Source of the DNA: Chrysomallon squamiferum | Lineage: Eukaryota > Mollusca > Gastropoda > Neomphalida > Peltospiridae | NCBI GenBank assembly: GCA_012295275.1 | Contig: CM022667.1 | Span: 14,724,668 to 14,788,667, forward strand | Length of the DNA: 64,000 bases | Direction: 5' to 3' | Shown: positions 52,741 to 64,000 of the stretch, in pieces | How positions within the stretch are numbered: position 1 is the first letter of the stretch | Layout: each line of letters opens with the position of its first letter | Translations under genes and position numbers: made by a program | The notes under the pieces: model-generated | Database searches by the model: none | The model's input: only the letters and a program-made list of their open reading frames with translations | Told to the model about the DNA's origin: nothing

Positions 52741-54108
52741 GTATACCGTATACTACTTGGAAAAAACGTCAGGAGTTAAAAGACGAAACTGACTTAGAAA
52801 CAAAAATATCTACTACTGAAAAATAAATAAATACTAATTTTCAGAACATAGATGAAAATATTTTTGATGAACTGCAAAACGCACAACAGAAATTAGAAAC
52901 TATCACAGATAATGAAATAGAAGCTGCATATATACGGTCAAGAACGTTGTCAATTCAATTAGGTGACAAGCCAAGTGCATATTTTCATTGTTTAGAAACT
53001 AGAAATTATGTTTCAAAGACAATTTTAAATTTAGAGACGCCTACAGGAATAATTACTTCGACAGGAGAAATATTCCCAGTCATTTTACCAGTCATTATAC
53101 AGCTTTAAAAGTGTTTCGACTAAATATTTTAACGACCTGATTAACACAGATACTCCGAAACTTAATAAAGAAACTGCAAATAAATCAGAAGTTAAAACAT
53201 GTATGGAGGGGTTAGTATCGACGTTAAAACAAATGAAGAATAATAAAAGTCCAGGTGTAGATGGATTTACGATTGAGTTTTTCAAATTCTTGTGGACAGA
53301 TTTCAGTGACTTTGTTTTAGAAAACTGTAAATGAAGGGTATTATAAGGAAGAGTTGTCTGTATCACTTAGAAGATGGGTAATTACTTGTATTCCAAAAGC
53401 AAATAAGAACAGACATCTTTTAGAAAACTGGAGACCTACATCACTGTTAAATGTTATTTATAAACTAGCATCCGCCTGCATACCAGCTCGAATAAAGATA
53501 ATTTTAAATAGTATTATAAATGAAGATCAGAAGGGATTTGTAGAAAGACGGTTAACTGGGTAAATATAAAGACACTGTCTGATATTTTATTCGAAAGTAA
53601 GACTAATAACATAACAGGACTAACACTTTTAATTGATTTTGAAAAAGAGTTTAATTCTACATCAATGCAATTCATACACAAAACTTTTCAATATTTTTAT
53701 TTCGGTCCATCAATTCGTAGATGGGTTTCTACGTTTTACAATAATGCAACGGCATATATTTTACTAAACGGACATCTCTCCGAACCCTTTAACATAGAAA
53801 CAGGTTGTCGGAAAGGAGATCCTCTTTCGCCACATTTATATATTTTATGTGTAGAAATTCTTGGAATTCTTGTTCGGCCAAATCCTCTAATTAAAAGAAT
53901 TGATATATATGGTTTAGAATATAAAACTGGACAAGTTGCTGATGACTCTCAATTGTATTTAGATGGATCTCCTTCCTCTCTTAGAAATGCAATACATACT
54001 TTAGATATTTTTAGAGATATATCGGGCCTGATAATAAATATAGGAAAAACAAAAATTCTTGGCTTAGGTCCAACTGGTTTAGGTCCCATATGGCAGATAA
54101 AGCACTAA
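52741..54108 (+). mobile_element. LINE fragment 6b, 5'-truncated by the junction
   Basis: Close to the unit 5 copy. It shares the TAA lesion after the ERRLTG segment (53561-53563) and the same GLGPTGLGP duplication at its end. It lacks the endonuclease part. Confidence 0.85.
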
Positions 54109-54536
54109 ATGTAACAGTGCAAACAATAATTCAGTTGTTATTGTTAATATCAAGTCTTCAGTTTAACTAATACAACTGAACTCTCCCCTGAAGTTCTGAA
54201 AGCCGAGAAAATGAAGTCTAACATCTACATACTCACACACACACACGCGCACACACAGCACCACAAACTCATCCACACGCATATATGCATGTATATATAA
54301 ATAACCTATACACTTACGCTGTATAAGAAATATATATTTATTTTTATTTATATTTTACTATCAGGCTACCCCATTAAATTTTAAAATTTAAACATGTAGT
54401 ATTCTAGTATGTATATGTGTGTGTGCGTGTTTGCGTACGTGCCTGTCTGCTTGGTTCATAGTCGACTTATGTATTCCTTTCATCCTTCTAGTTTTCCTTT
54501 CTCTCGCATTATTTCAGGTTTATACAAAACACAAAT

Positions 54537-54842
54537 ATGGCTTCTTTGACTGTTATGTCTCTGCTACTAGGCGTGGTCGTTCTGACCATGTTGCCAGCCA
54601 TTCCTCAAGTCGAGGCTAACATCACTACCGAGTGCTGGGAGAGGTGGAGCAGTTGTAACCTCTGGAGTTCCGCCGCAACCGGATCTCTGTGGCAGACATG
54701 CGCACAACGATGTCAATGTAAAGGAAGCGCTACTGGAACTTGTCTTCTTGCACAGTTAAACTGTCCGCTGCCTAGCGAAGCCTACCAGTGTCAATGTCGC
54801 GGACAGAGAAGTGGACCAAAACCTTCCTGGTGCAAGTTTTAA
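54537..54842 (+). CDS. Macin antimicrobial peptide, copy 6 (101 residues)
   Basis: Intact, with a protein identical to copy 5. Upstream (54109-54536) and downstream DNA is also near-identical to unit 5, which indicates a very recent duplication or gene conversion. Poly(A) signal 54867-54872. Its intron is longer than in other units because it carries two LINE fragments and a deletion scar. Confidence 0.92.
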   Translation: MASLTVMSLLLGVVVLTMLPAIPQVEANITTECWERWSSCNLWSSAATGSLWQTCAQRCQCKGSATGTCLLAQLNCPLPSEAYQCQCRGQRSGPKPSWCKF

Positions 54843-55646
54843 GAGACATTGAAAATTTGATATCAGAATAAAAGAAGCAGTGAAAATCATTCTTTTTAAT
54901 AAGTACAAGCTAATAAATCAACTTAACAAATGAAAACAAAGAATGTTGGTGGTTTGTACAGCGCTCTTGTTTTATTTTGCTAAATATTTTTAATTATTGT
55001 CTATTAGGAACAGGTGATTTTATTATTTCACGTTTTATTATTCCTTTTTTAAAATAGGGCGATGACAAGATTTCTTATAATGTAAGAAATACTTATATTT
55101 ATATAATTATACGATATAATTAGATGTAATTTCTGTGGTATAAAGTCTATACTATAAGCAGTAACCATGAAAAGTATTTGAAATGGGGCAGTGAAAAAAT
55201 TAAAGATTAGAATCCTATGACGTATTTCTTGTGTCTGGATACATATTTCTTATAAAAGTTTGTCAATATAAAGTCTTCTACCAGCGGGACATTGTCTCGA
55301 CATTTATCCCAGTTGAGGACTGGGAAGGTGCCAGTTCATAGTTATACTTGGCCATTTTCCATGTCAGTGGTTCGTCTATGAACTAAAAATGTTTTTGTTT
55401 GGTTTTATATATGCTACCATTTTGTCTCTGAATGTCCGTTAAACTGATTGTCAACAGCATGTAAAATACAAGTTAGCTTATTACCACACTCAACGTTGTT
55501 TTATAGGAAAATGAAAATATTCTTAAACTGCTGTTAATTATATCAACTGCCAACATCAGGTGATTCTATGACACAATTACAAAATATTATACTGAAGAAA
55601 ACATTTCGTGTTTACGTTCTCATTTTTATTTTTATTTTTGAATAAG

Positions 55647-55707
<61 letters not shown>

Positions 55708-55719
55708 TAACATAATTCT
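54843..55719. other. Macin spacer, beta-type left part of a chimera (after copy 6)
   Basis: As after copy 5, ending in (TG)n at 55653-55706 and the same junction. Confidence 0.75.
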
Positions 55720-56404
55720 CAAAATTTGATATCAATTTGAATAAAAGAAGAAGAAGTGAAAATTATTCTTTTTATTACGTACAAGCTAATAAATAATGAA
55801 GAAAAGAATACTGTTTTTTTCTGTGTACGGCAGTCCGATTTTATCTCTTTTACTTGAAGCAACCCATATGCTCTTTTTCCATGTAATCATCGGAAGGATT
55901 ATTTCTGTAAAAGAAGACATCTTCTCACACATCATATTGATATCACTAAAAACGTACAAACACAGCTTGCATTTCAGAAGGTCTACTGTTCTTGGACACT
56001 AATGACAGATAGCTGTCTGTCATAGTGATGTGGTTTCAATTTTCAGTTGTTAACGTTGTGTAAGTGGCATTCGTGTGTGGCTTTCACATTTTCAAATGAC
56101 TAATTACTAAATGTTGGTCTTGTTTTCAAAGAAGTTTATCCAGGCTGAGAATCCTTTATCCGGATTTCCAAATGTTTCGGGTTCTGGAATACTGTTCAGC
56201 GGCGATTTCAGGTATAAAATATATCATAAAGTATAGAGACCATCTCCTCTCTCCAGAAAAAAAAAGAAAAAAAAAAAGAACAGTATCTAAAACAGAATGC
56301 TACATATTACTTTATCATAGAAAATAGAATGTTGCATATTGCATTATCATTAACGATGGAAATATTTATTCACTACTTAGATTCAGCGACAGTCAGTCAG
56401 AGAC

Positions 56405-56485
<81 letters not shown>

Positions 56486-56849
56486 AGACAACAATGAGAA
56501 GGAAATCTGAAGATAATAAAGCTTTTACCAGGAGAATAATAGAAAAGGATCCTTCTATCGTAAATTTTGACAGTGAATGTAGCATGTGAAGTGAAATTAT
56601 TACAGGGTCATTCTTACAGTAGGGTCCTAATTTGTAGCAGTCAAAATACAGATCATGATTGGTGATTATGTCAGTTCCATCTAATAAACATCTTTTTATG
56701 TGCCAGGGCGGTTTATAGGGGAGGGTCACACAAAATGATTAAATTAATTTTATATTTAATATTATTTCTTTTATATAAAACTGTTGTAATTGAATATCAA
56801 CTTAATAGCACACACATTTCAAAACAATAAGTAAGTAAGTAGTAGTAGT

Positions 56850-56916
<67 letters not shown>

Positions 56917-57187
56917 ATAACAATAATAATAATACCTGTCCTACCTACAGAGCCATATGGTTTAGTAGTAATCTTAATAGTTTTTTTTTTTTTTTTTTTT
57001 AAAATTTTATTAATTTATGTAAGAAACATTATTAATATATTTTATGTGTTTATGTCAGTTTGTGTGTCTGTATCTGCGCATGCGCTTGCGTGTGTGTTTG
57101 TGCTGCAGAACTGTTTTAGTAAAAATAAGGTTTATCGATTATGTACATACATAACTAACACATACATACATACATACATACAACATT

Positions 57188-57223
<36 letters not shown>

Positions 57224-57381
57224 CATACACACACACACATATATAGACATAGAACGATATATATTGTCATGATAATAATCTATATATCTGAGTATTTATT
57301 TATCTCTGTCTCTCTGCGTGTATATATATTACCTAAAAACATCAAGTAATTCTTTGACATAGTTATATAGTGAAGAAAAGA
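55720..57381. other. Macin spacer, alpha-type right part with 3' UTR remnant
   Basis: Same chimera as 48131-49780. (GA)n at 56408-56483, a TAG/GCA tract at 56839-56914, poly(T) near 56983-57000 and (TA)n at about 57192-57221. Confidence 0.8.
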
Positions 57382-58007
57382 TCGTAAGTCAGTCTGCTCG
57401 TATATCAAATCAATTTTCCCAAACGAAATTAATTGAAATACTATTAATCCGTTCCAGCCCCCCAAAACCACTCCATTATTTTATTTTTTTTTTAAATTTC
57501 TAAATAAGAAAAATGTATATTTAGATGACAAATATTGTATAAAAACAAAACAAAAGAGAATGTAAAGAAATAAATTGTTTTTGTAAAGTATAAAGGGATA
57601 GGGTTTGTCCATGTTTTGATGGACAGAGTTACAGCCTTTATCGACTCTTTCTGCTTCAGTATTTCACACATCGTAAAGTACTACGCTGCTACTGCCTAGC
57701 CATGTTGACTACACGCACACCTCGCTCATATGTTTCTGTGATTTCATGCTATCATTCAATGGACATCATCCGCTTCTTCTTCTCAAAACTGTCCCTTTCC
57801 CTCACTTTCCTAGGATCCATGGCAATGTGGCAAAATACTGCATAAAACACGACCACAACACAACAGAGATGTTTCCACGGCGAGGTAACCACAGGAAGCA
57901 AACGTGTGAGACGCTGGATGCTGGCTGAATGTTGAGTTGAATCGACAGTGTGAGCGCTCGTAACTCGGAAAACTCGTAAGTTGGGGCACACGTAACTCGA
58001 GGTATCA

Positions 58008-58010
<3 letters not shown>
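57382..58010 (-). mobile_element. Tigger/pogo-like remnant, unit 7
   Basis: As at 38829-39490, with a further ~33-bp internal deletion near 57627. Confidence 0.7.
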
Positions 58011-58045
<35 letters not shown>

Positions 58046-58659
58046 TGAAATTTATGGAAGCTTCTATTCCGTCAAAAAGGAAAAAATAGAAATAAAATAA
58101 AGAACAATATATAAAATATATATATCAGTATAATTTCACGATAAATACGTTTGAATACTGTCAGTAACACACTTTGTGAGACAATAAAACTATGATACAT
58201 ATGCATTCCGGTTGAGTAATAAAAATAAAATCAATAAAAACACTTTCAGTTAAACAGAAAGCAGTGAATCACGTGAAAGCATTAATGTGAATAAAAAACT
58301 AAAACTATAATGAGATACAATGCGCATATTCATAAATAATTGTGCCTAAATAAAACTTTTCTGACAGTATTCAAAGGTATTTGTAGTGAAATTACTGTTT
58401 GTTTCAGCTTCAGTGAATATTGAAAACATTTAGAAGTCAAGCTCAGGTATTCAGAATGTTTCATTTTCATAAACCAAGAAGGTTACATAATTATTAGTTC
58501 TATATATCCATTTTTCTCCTGTTTCTTCGTATTATTACTAGTCGAACTGTTAGTAACACACTCTCTCTCTCTCACACACACACACATACACACACATACA
58601 CATACACACACACACAAATTTTACAGTGAATATGTATGTGTTTGTTTGTAAGTATGTGC

Positions 58660-60397
58660 GTTATTCTTACACGAAATTTACTATTTTATTTCTTACGTAT
58701 TCATCTTTTGTTATATCATTACTGGATTACTTTCTTGTATTTCCAAATATTTTTTGATATAGTATTAGATGCTAAAATAATAATGCCGTATAGATCTGAC
58801 TAAAATGCTATTAAAATAACATGTAATTTTACTAATAAAGAATGCGGTAGAGGATATTGGAAATTTAACAACTCCCTATTAAAGGACCCATCTTATTGAA
58901 GTCACATTAAAAATATAATAAAAGACACTAAAAACCAGTTTAAAATGAAGCTGTCCAATTGATAAGTAGTGCTGATTTAAATTTTAAGATGTCGGTATCA
59001 TTATTTTTTGAAATATTGTTAGTACAAATAAGAGGTAAAACGATACCGTATACTACTTGGAAAAATCGTCATGAGTTAAAAGACGAAACTGACTTAGAAA
59101 CAAAAATATCTACTAGTGAAAAATAAATAACTACTAATTTTCAGAACATAGATGAAAATATTTTTGATGAACTGCAAAACGCACAACAGAAATTAGAAAC
59201 TATCAGAGATAATAAAACAGAAGCTGCACATATACGGTCAAGACCATAGTCACTTCAATTAGGCGACAAGCCAAGTGCATATTTTTATTGTTTAGAAACT
59301 AGAAATTATGTTTCAACGGCAGTTTTAAAATTAGAGACGCCTACAGGAATAATTACTTCGACAGGAGAAATATTAAACGAGCAGAAGCGTGTTTACCAGT
59401 CATCATATAGCTTTAAAAGTGTTTCGACTAAACATGTTAACGACCTGATTAACACAGAAACTTAACAAAGAAACTGCAAATAAATCAGAAGGTAAAACAT
59501 GTATGCAGGAGTTAGTATAGACGTTAAAAAAAATGAAGAATAATAAAAGTCCAGGTGTAGATGGATTTACGATTGAGTTTTCCAAATTCTTGTGGACAGA
59601 TTTCGGTGACTTTGTTTTAGAAAACTGTAAATGAAGGGTATTATAAGGAAGAGTTGTCTGTATCACTTAGAAGATGGGTAATTACTTGTATTCCAAAAGC
59701 AAATAAGAACAGACATCTTTTAGAAAACTGGAGACCTACATCACTGTTAAATGTTATTTTTAAACTAGCATCCGCCTGCATAGAAGCGCGAATAAAGCCA
59801 GTTTTAAATGAAGATCAGAAGGGATTTGCAGAAAGACGCTTTACTGGGGAACATATAAAGACACTGTATGATATTTTATTCGAAAGTAAAACTAATAACA
59901 TAACAGGACTAATACTTTTAATTGATTTTGAAAAAGAGTCTAATTCTATATCAATGCAGTTCATACACAAAACTTTACAATATTTATATTTCGATCCATC
60001 AATTCGTAGATGGGTTTCTACGATTTACAATAATGCAACGGCATATATTTTACAAAACGGACATCTCTCCGAACCCTTTAACATAGAAAGAGGTTGTCGG
60101 CAAGGAGATCCCCTTTCACCATATTTATTTATTTTATGTGTAGAAATTCTTGGAATTCTTGTCCGGCCAAATCCTCTAATTAAAGGAATTGATATATGGG
60201 GTTTAGAATATAAAACTGGACACGTTGCTGATGACTCTCAATTGTATTTAGATGGATCTCCTTCCTCTCTTAGAAATGCAATACATACTTTAATAATTTT
60301 TAGAGACATATCGGGCCTGAAAATAAATTTAGGAAAAACAAAAACTATTGGCTTAGGTCCCATTTGTTTAGGTCCCATATGGCAGATAAAGCACTAA
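58660..60397 (+). mobile_element. LINE fragment, unit 7 intron
   Basis: Mosaic copy. The endonuclease end carries the stop seen in units 4 and 6a. The RT frame (59654-60397, 247 codons) has the 14-bp deletion of unit 5 but an intact EHIKTLYDI segment and a canonical RGCRQGDPLSPYLF block. The shared +1 offset precedes the RT. Confidence 0.85.
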
Positions 60398-60847
60398 ATG
60401 TAACAGTGCAAACAATAATTCAGTTGTTATTGTTAATATCAAGTCTTCAGTTAAACTACTACCATTTAACTCTCCCCGGAAATTCTGAAACTGTTTTTCA
60501 GTAGCCGAGAAATTGGTGTCTTACATCTATGTACTCACGTACACACACACAACCACAACCACACACACACACATATATGCAAGTATGTATGTATCTATAT
60601 ATAAATAACCTAAACACTTACACCCTGTCAGGAATATAAATCTTTTTAAATGTTTAGATTTAGATTCTACTATCAGGCTATCCCATTAAATTTTAAAATT
60701 TGAACCTGTAGTATTCTAGTATGTATATGTGTGTGTGCGCCTGTGCGTACGTGCCTGTATGGTTGGTTCATAGTCGACTTATGTATTCCTTTCATCCTTT
60801 TATTTTCCTTTTTCTCGCATTATTTCAGGTTTAAACAAAACACAAAT

Positions 60848-61153
60848 ATGGCTTCTTTGACTGTTATGTCTCTGCTACTAGGCGTGGTCGTTCTGACCAT
60901 GTTGCCAGCCATTCATCAAGTCGAGGCTAACATCACTACCGAGTGCTGGGAGAGGTGGAGCAGTTGTAACCTCTGGAGTTCCGCCGCAACCGGATCTCTG
61001 TCGCTGACATGCGCACAACGATGTCAATGTAAAGGACGCGCTGGTGGAAGTTGCGTTCTTGCACATTCAAAATGTCCGCTGGCTACCGAAGCTTACCTGT
61101 GTGAGTGTTACGGACAGAGAAGTGGACCAAAACCTTCCTGGTGCAAGTTTTAA
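60848..61153 (+). CDS. Macin antimicrobial peptide, copy 7 (101 residues)
   Basis: Intact ten-Cys macin after a TTATTTCAG acceptor. Subgroup ECWERWSSCN, with the LCECYGQRS ending shared with copy 4. The leader has His in place of Pro (AIHQVEA). SLSLTC replaces the SLWQTC of copies 5 and 6, so the conserved Trp is missing here and in copy 4. Poly(A) signal 61178-61183. Confidence 0.9.
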   Translation: MASLTVMSLLLGVVVLTMLPAIHQVEANITTECWERWSSCNLWSSAATGSLSLTCAQRCQCKGRAGGSCVLAHSKCPLATEAYLCECYGQRSGPKPSWCKF

Positions 61154-61183
61154 GAGACAGTGAAAATTTGATATCAGAATAAA

Positions 61184-62079
61184 AGAAGCAGTGAAAATTA
61201 TTCTTTTTATCAAGTACAAGCTAATAAATCAACTTAACAAATGAAAAGAAAGAATGTTGGTTTTTGTACAGCACTCCTGTTTTATTTTGCTAAATATTTT
61301 TAATTATTGTCTATTAGGAACAGGTGATTTTATTATTTCACGTTTTATTATTCCTTTTTTAAAATAGGGCGATGACAAGATTTCTTATAATGTAAGAAAT
61401 ACTTATATTTATATAATTATACGATATAATTAGATGTAATTTCTGTGGTATAAAGTCTATACTATAAGCAGTAACCATGAAAAGTATTTGAAATGGGGCA
61501 GTGAAAAAATTAAAGATTAGAATCCTATGACGTATTTCTTGTGTCTGGATACATATTTCTTATAAACGTTTGTCAATATAAAGTCTTCTACCAGCTGGAC
61601 ATTGTCTCGACATTTGTCCCAATTCAGGACTGGGAAGGTGCCAATTCTCAGTCATACTTGGCCATTTTCCATGTCAGTGGTCCGTCTATGAACTAAAAAT
61701 GTTTTTGTTTGGTTTTATATATGCTACCATTTCGTCTCTGAATGTCCGTTAAACTGATTGTCAACAGCATGTAAAATACAAGTTAGGTTATTACCACACT
61801 CAACGTTGTTTTATAGGAAAATGAAAATATTCTTAAACTGCTGTTAAATGTATCAACTGCCAACATCAGGTGATTCTATGACACAATTACAAAATATTAT
61901 ACTGAAGACAACATTTCATGTTTACGTTCTCGTTTTTATTTTTATTTTTGAATAAGTTTCTGTGTGTGTGTGAGTGTGTGTGTATGTGTGTGGTTTTGTA
62001 TAATTTAATAATTCTGTTCATGAAATACCAAGAGAACAGTAATATTAAACCGTAAGACTATTATTTTGACATTATTACA

Positions 62080-62141
<62 letters not shown>

Positions 62142-62190
62142 GCATCGTTTATTCTAGAGTAATAGTACAGCCAGACACAATTTTCTCTCT

Positions 62191-62224
<34 letters not shown>

Positions 62225-63110
62225 CTGTGTGTGCGTGTGTGTGTGTGAAACAGTTATGAATATCCTTTTTATTTCTTTATCCTTTACTTTTCTAACGAAA
62301 TACAAGCTTTCATACTTTTCAATGAATGCAAATACATTCTTAGAAAAGTAACAAGTTCTTTATAAAAAATTCAGATTGAAATTTTATCAAACCTCCTATG
62401 ACAAACTATCAGAAAATTAGATTTTTTTGGATAAAATCAACATTTTGCTCTAATCTTTCTATATTTGTCTTCAAACTGTGCCTTGGACAATTCAAACTCC
62501 TTGCAGATAGATACAGATAACACAGACTACTCTAAATGTTACATGAATGTTTCACACTGAATGTGTCACAGATCATCTGACTGGAGTTACAGTATCCTTC
62601 TTTATCTTTTACTAACTGATTTCTCTAATAGATCTAGCAATCTTTTTACTTCCTCTGTAGTTAACATTTTCCTGAAAACTAAACATATATGTATGGATGG
62701 ATGTATATCTATATATTAAATGTTACTATATTAGTATAGACAAGAGGGTTACTTCACAAAATTCTCTGAAAATACTTTTCACCTCCAGATCAAAGCAGAA
62801 ACTATATAATCATCAGAAAGAAAATATCGATGCTTTGTGGAGTTTTTATCCTTAATGTTTGCTTTGTTTTATTATGCATGTGAAATTAAGTACGTTTGAA
62901 TACTGTCAGTAACACACTTTGTGAGACACTAAAACTATGATACATATGCATTCCGGTTGAGTAATAAAAATAAAATCAATAAAAACACTTTCAGTTAAAC
63001 AGAAAGCAGTGAATCATGTGAAAGCATTAATGTGAATAAAAAACTTTAACTATAATGAGATACAATGCGCATATTCATAAATAATTGTGCCTAAATAAAA
63101 CTTTTCTGAC
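61184..63110. other. Macin spacer, type beta (after copy 7)
   Basis: Near-identical to the spacer after copy 4. (TA)n at 62083-62137 and (TG)n at 62193-62221 followed by further TG. No gene. Confidence 0.7.
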
Positions 63111-63119
63111 AGTATTCAA

Positions 63120-64000
63120 AGGTATTTGTAGTGAAATTACTGTTTGTTTCAGCTTCAGTGAATATTGAAAACATTTAGAAGTCAAGCTCAGGTATTCAGA
63201 ATGTTTCATTTTCATAAACCAAGAAGGTTACATAATTATTAGTTCTCTATATCCATTTTTCTCCTGTTTCTTCGTATTATTACTAGTCGAACTGTTAGTA
63301 AGACACACTCTCTCTCTCACACACACACACATACACACACATACACATACACACACACAAATTTTACAGTGAATATGTATGTGTTTGTTTATAAGTATGT
63401 GCGTTATTCTTACCCGAAATTTACTATTTTATTTCTTACGTATTCATCTTTTGTTATATCATTACTGGATTACTTTCTTGTATTTCCAAATATTTTTTGA
63501 TAAAATATTAGATGCTAAAATAGTAATGCCGTATAGATCTGACCATAATGCGATTAATATAACATGTAATTTTGCTAATACAGAATGCGGTAGAGGATAT
63601 TGGAAATTTAACAACTCCCTATTAAAGGACCCATCTTATTGTACTCTAATTAAAAATATAATAAAAGACACTAAAAACGAATATGTTATACCAGTTAAAA
63701 ATGATAAGTAGTGCTGATTTATATTTTAAGATATCGGTATCATTATTTCTAGAAATATTGTTAGTACAAATAAGAGGTAAAACGATACCGTATACTACTT
63801 GGAAAAAACGTCAGGAGTTAAAAGACGAAACTGACTTAGAAACAAAAATATCTACTACTGAAATAAATAAATACTAATTTTCAGAACATAGATGAAAATA
63901 TTTTTGATGAACTGCAAAACGCACAACAGAAATTAGAAACTATCACAGATAATGAAACAGAAGCTGCATATATACGGTCAAGAACGTTGTCAATTCAATT
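63120..64000 (+). other. Start of macin unit 8: 5' leader and LINE fragment, cut by the window edge
   Basis: The leader at about 63125-63230 and LINE sequence from about 63413 match unit 5 closely (same longer endonuclease frame through IIKDTKNEYVIPVK). The array therefore continues, and a macin coding exon is expected about 1.9 kb past the right edge, judging from unit 5. Confidence 0.8.

Noticed and set aside
55796-56002. Identical 68-codon frames at 48207 and 55796
   Set aside because: Identity comes from recent duplication of spacer and 3' UTR DNA. The aligned sequence after copies 1 and 3 is not open.

Overview
The window is animal nuclear DNA: intron-split genes, AT-rich, and full of long microsatellites ((CT/GA)n, (CA/TG)n, (ATT)n, (CTT)n, (TA)n) and transposon debris. 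Nothing prokaryotic is present. An array of macin-type antimicrobial peptide genes, known from molluscs, leeches and Hydra, together with an invertebrate transglutaminase points to a lophotrochozoan, most likely a mollusc. The species cannot be read from the sequence.

Layout. (1) 38-262, minus: a basic coding exon that may be exon 1 of a second transglutaminase running off the left edge. (2) 4052-15555, minus: a complete 16-exon transglutaminase. All splice phases agree and give 822 residues, with catalytic triad Cys389-His448-Asp471. (3) 18436-20999, minus: a three-exon gene for a 605-residue secreted protein with a PAN/Apple-like region, a short EGF-like segment and a long C-terminal region that looks like four ~118-residue repeats. 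(4) 22782-23747 plus a 5' UTR exon near 24183, minus: a three-coding-exon gene for a 129-residue secreted protein with four Cys, family unknown. (5) 26400-28880, plus: a decayed inverted paralogue of gene 3, interrupted by Tigger/pogo-like DNA transposon remnants. (6) 29.9 kb to the right edge, plus: a tandem array of seven macin genes (coding exons at 31146, 34430, 36817, 42283, 46958, 54537 and 60848) and the 5' part of an eighth unit.

Macin array. Each unit has a short 5' UTR exon, an intron, and one coding exon for a signal peptide plus a ten-Cys mature peptide. From unit 4 on, the intron holds a decayed L1/Tx1-like LINE fragment. Copies 2, 4, 5, 6 and 7 have intact coding exons, and 5 and 6 encode identical proteins. 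Copy 1 has a one-base deletion that removes the last three Cys. Copy 3 has lost its initiator ATG and splice acceptor beside a large fold-back, but could start at the next Met. Chimeric spacers at 48130/48131, 52678-52740 and 55719/55720 hold 3' UTR fragments of macin genes that are no longer there. The array has therefore both gained and lost copies recently.

The transglutaminase (protein cross-linking, clotting and cuticle-type roles in invertebrates), the macins and the small secreted proteins fit a defence or extracellular-matrix neighbourhood. Nothing in the sequence shows that they are co-regulated. Exons were assigned by reading splice signals and phase by hand. Boundaries are exact where stated, but no transcript evidence was available.
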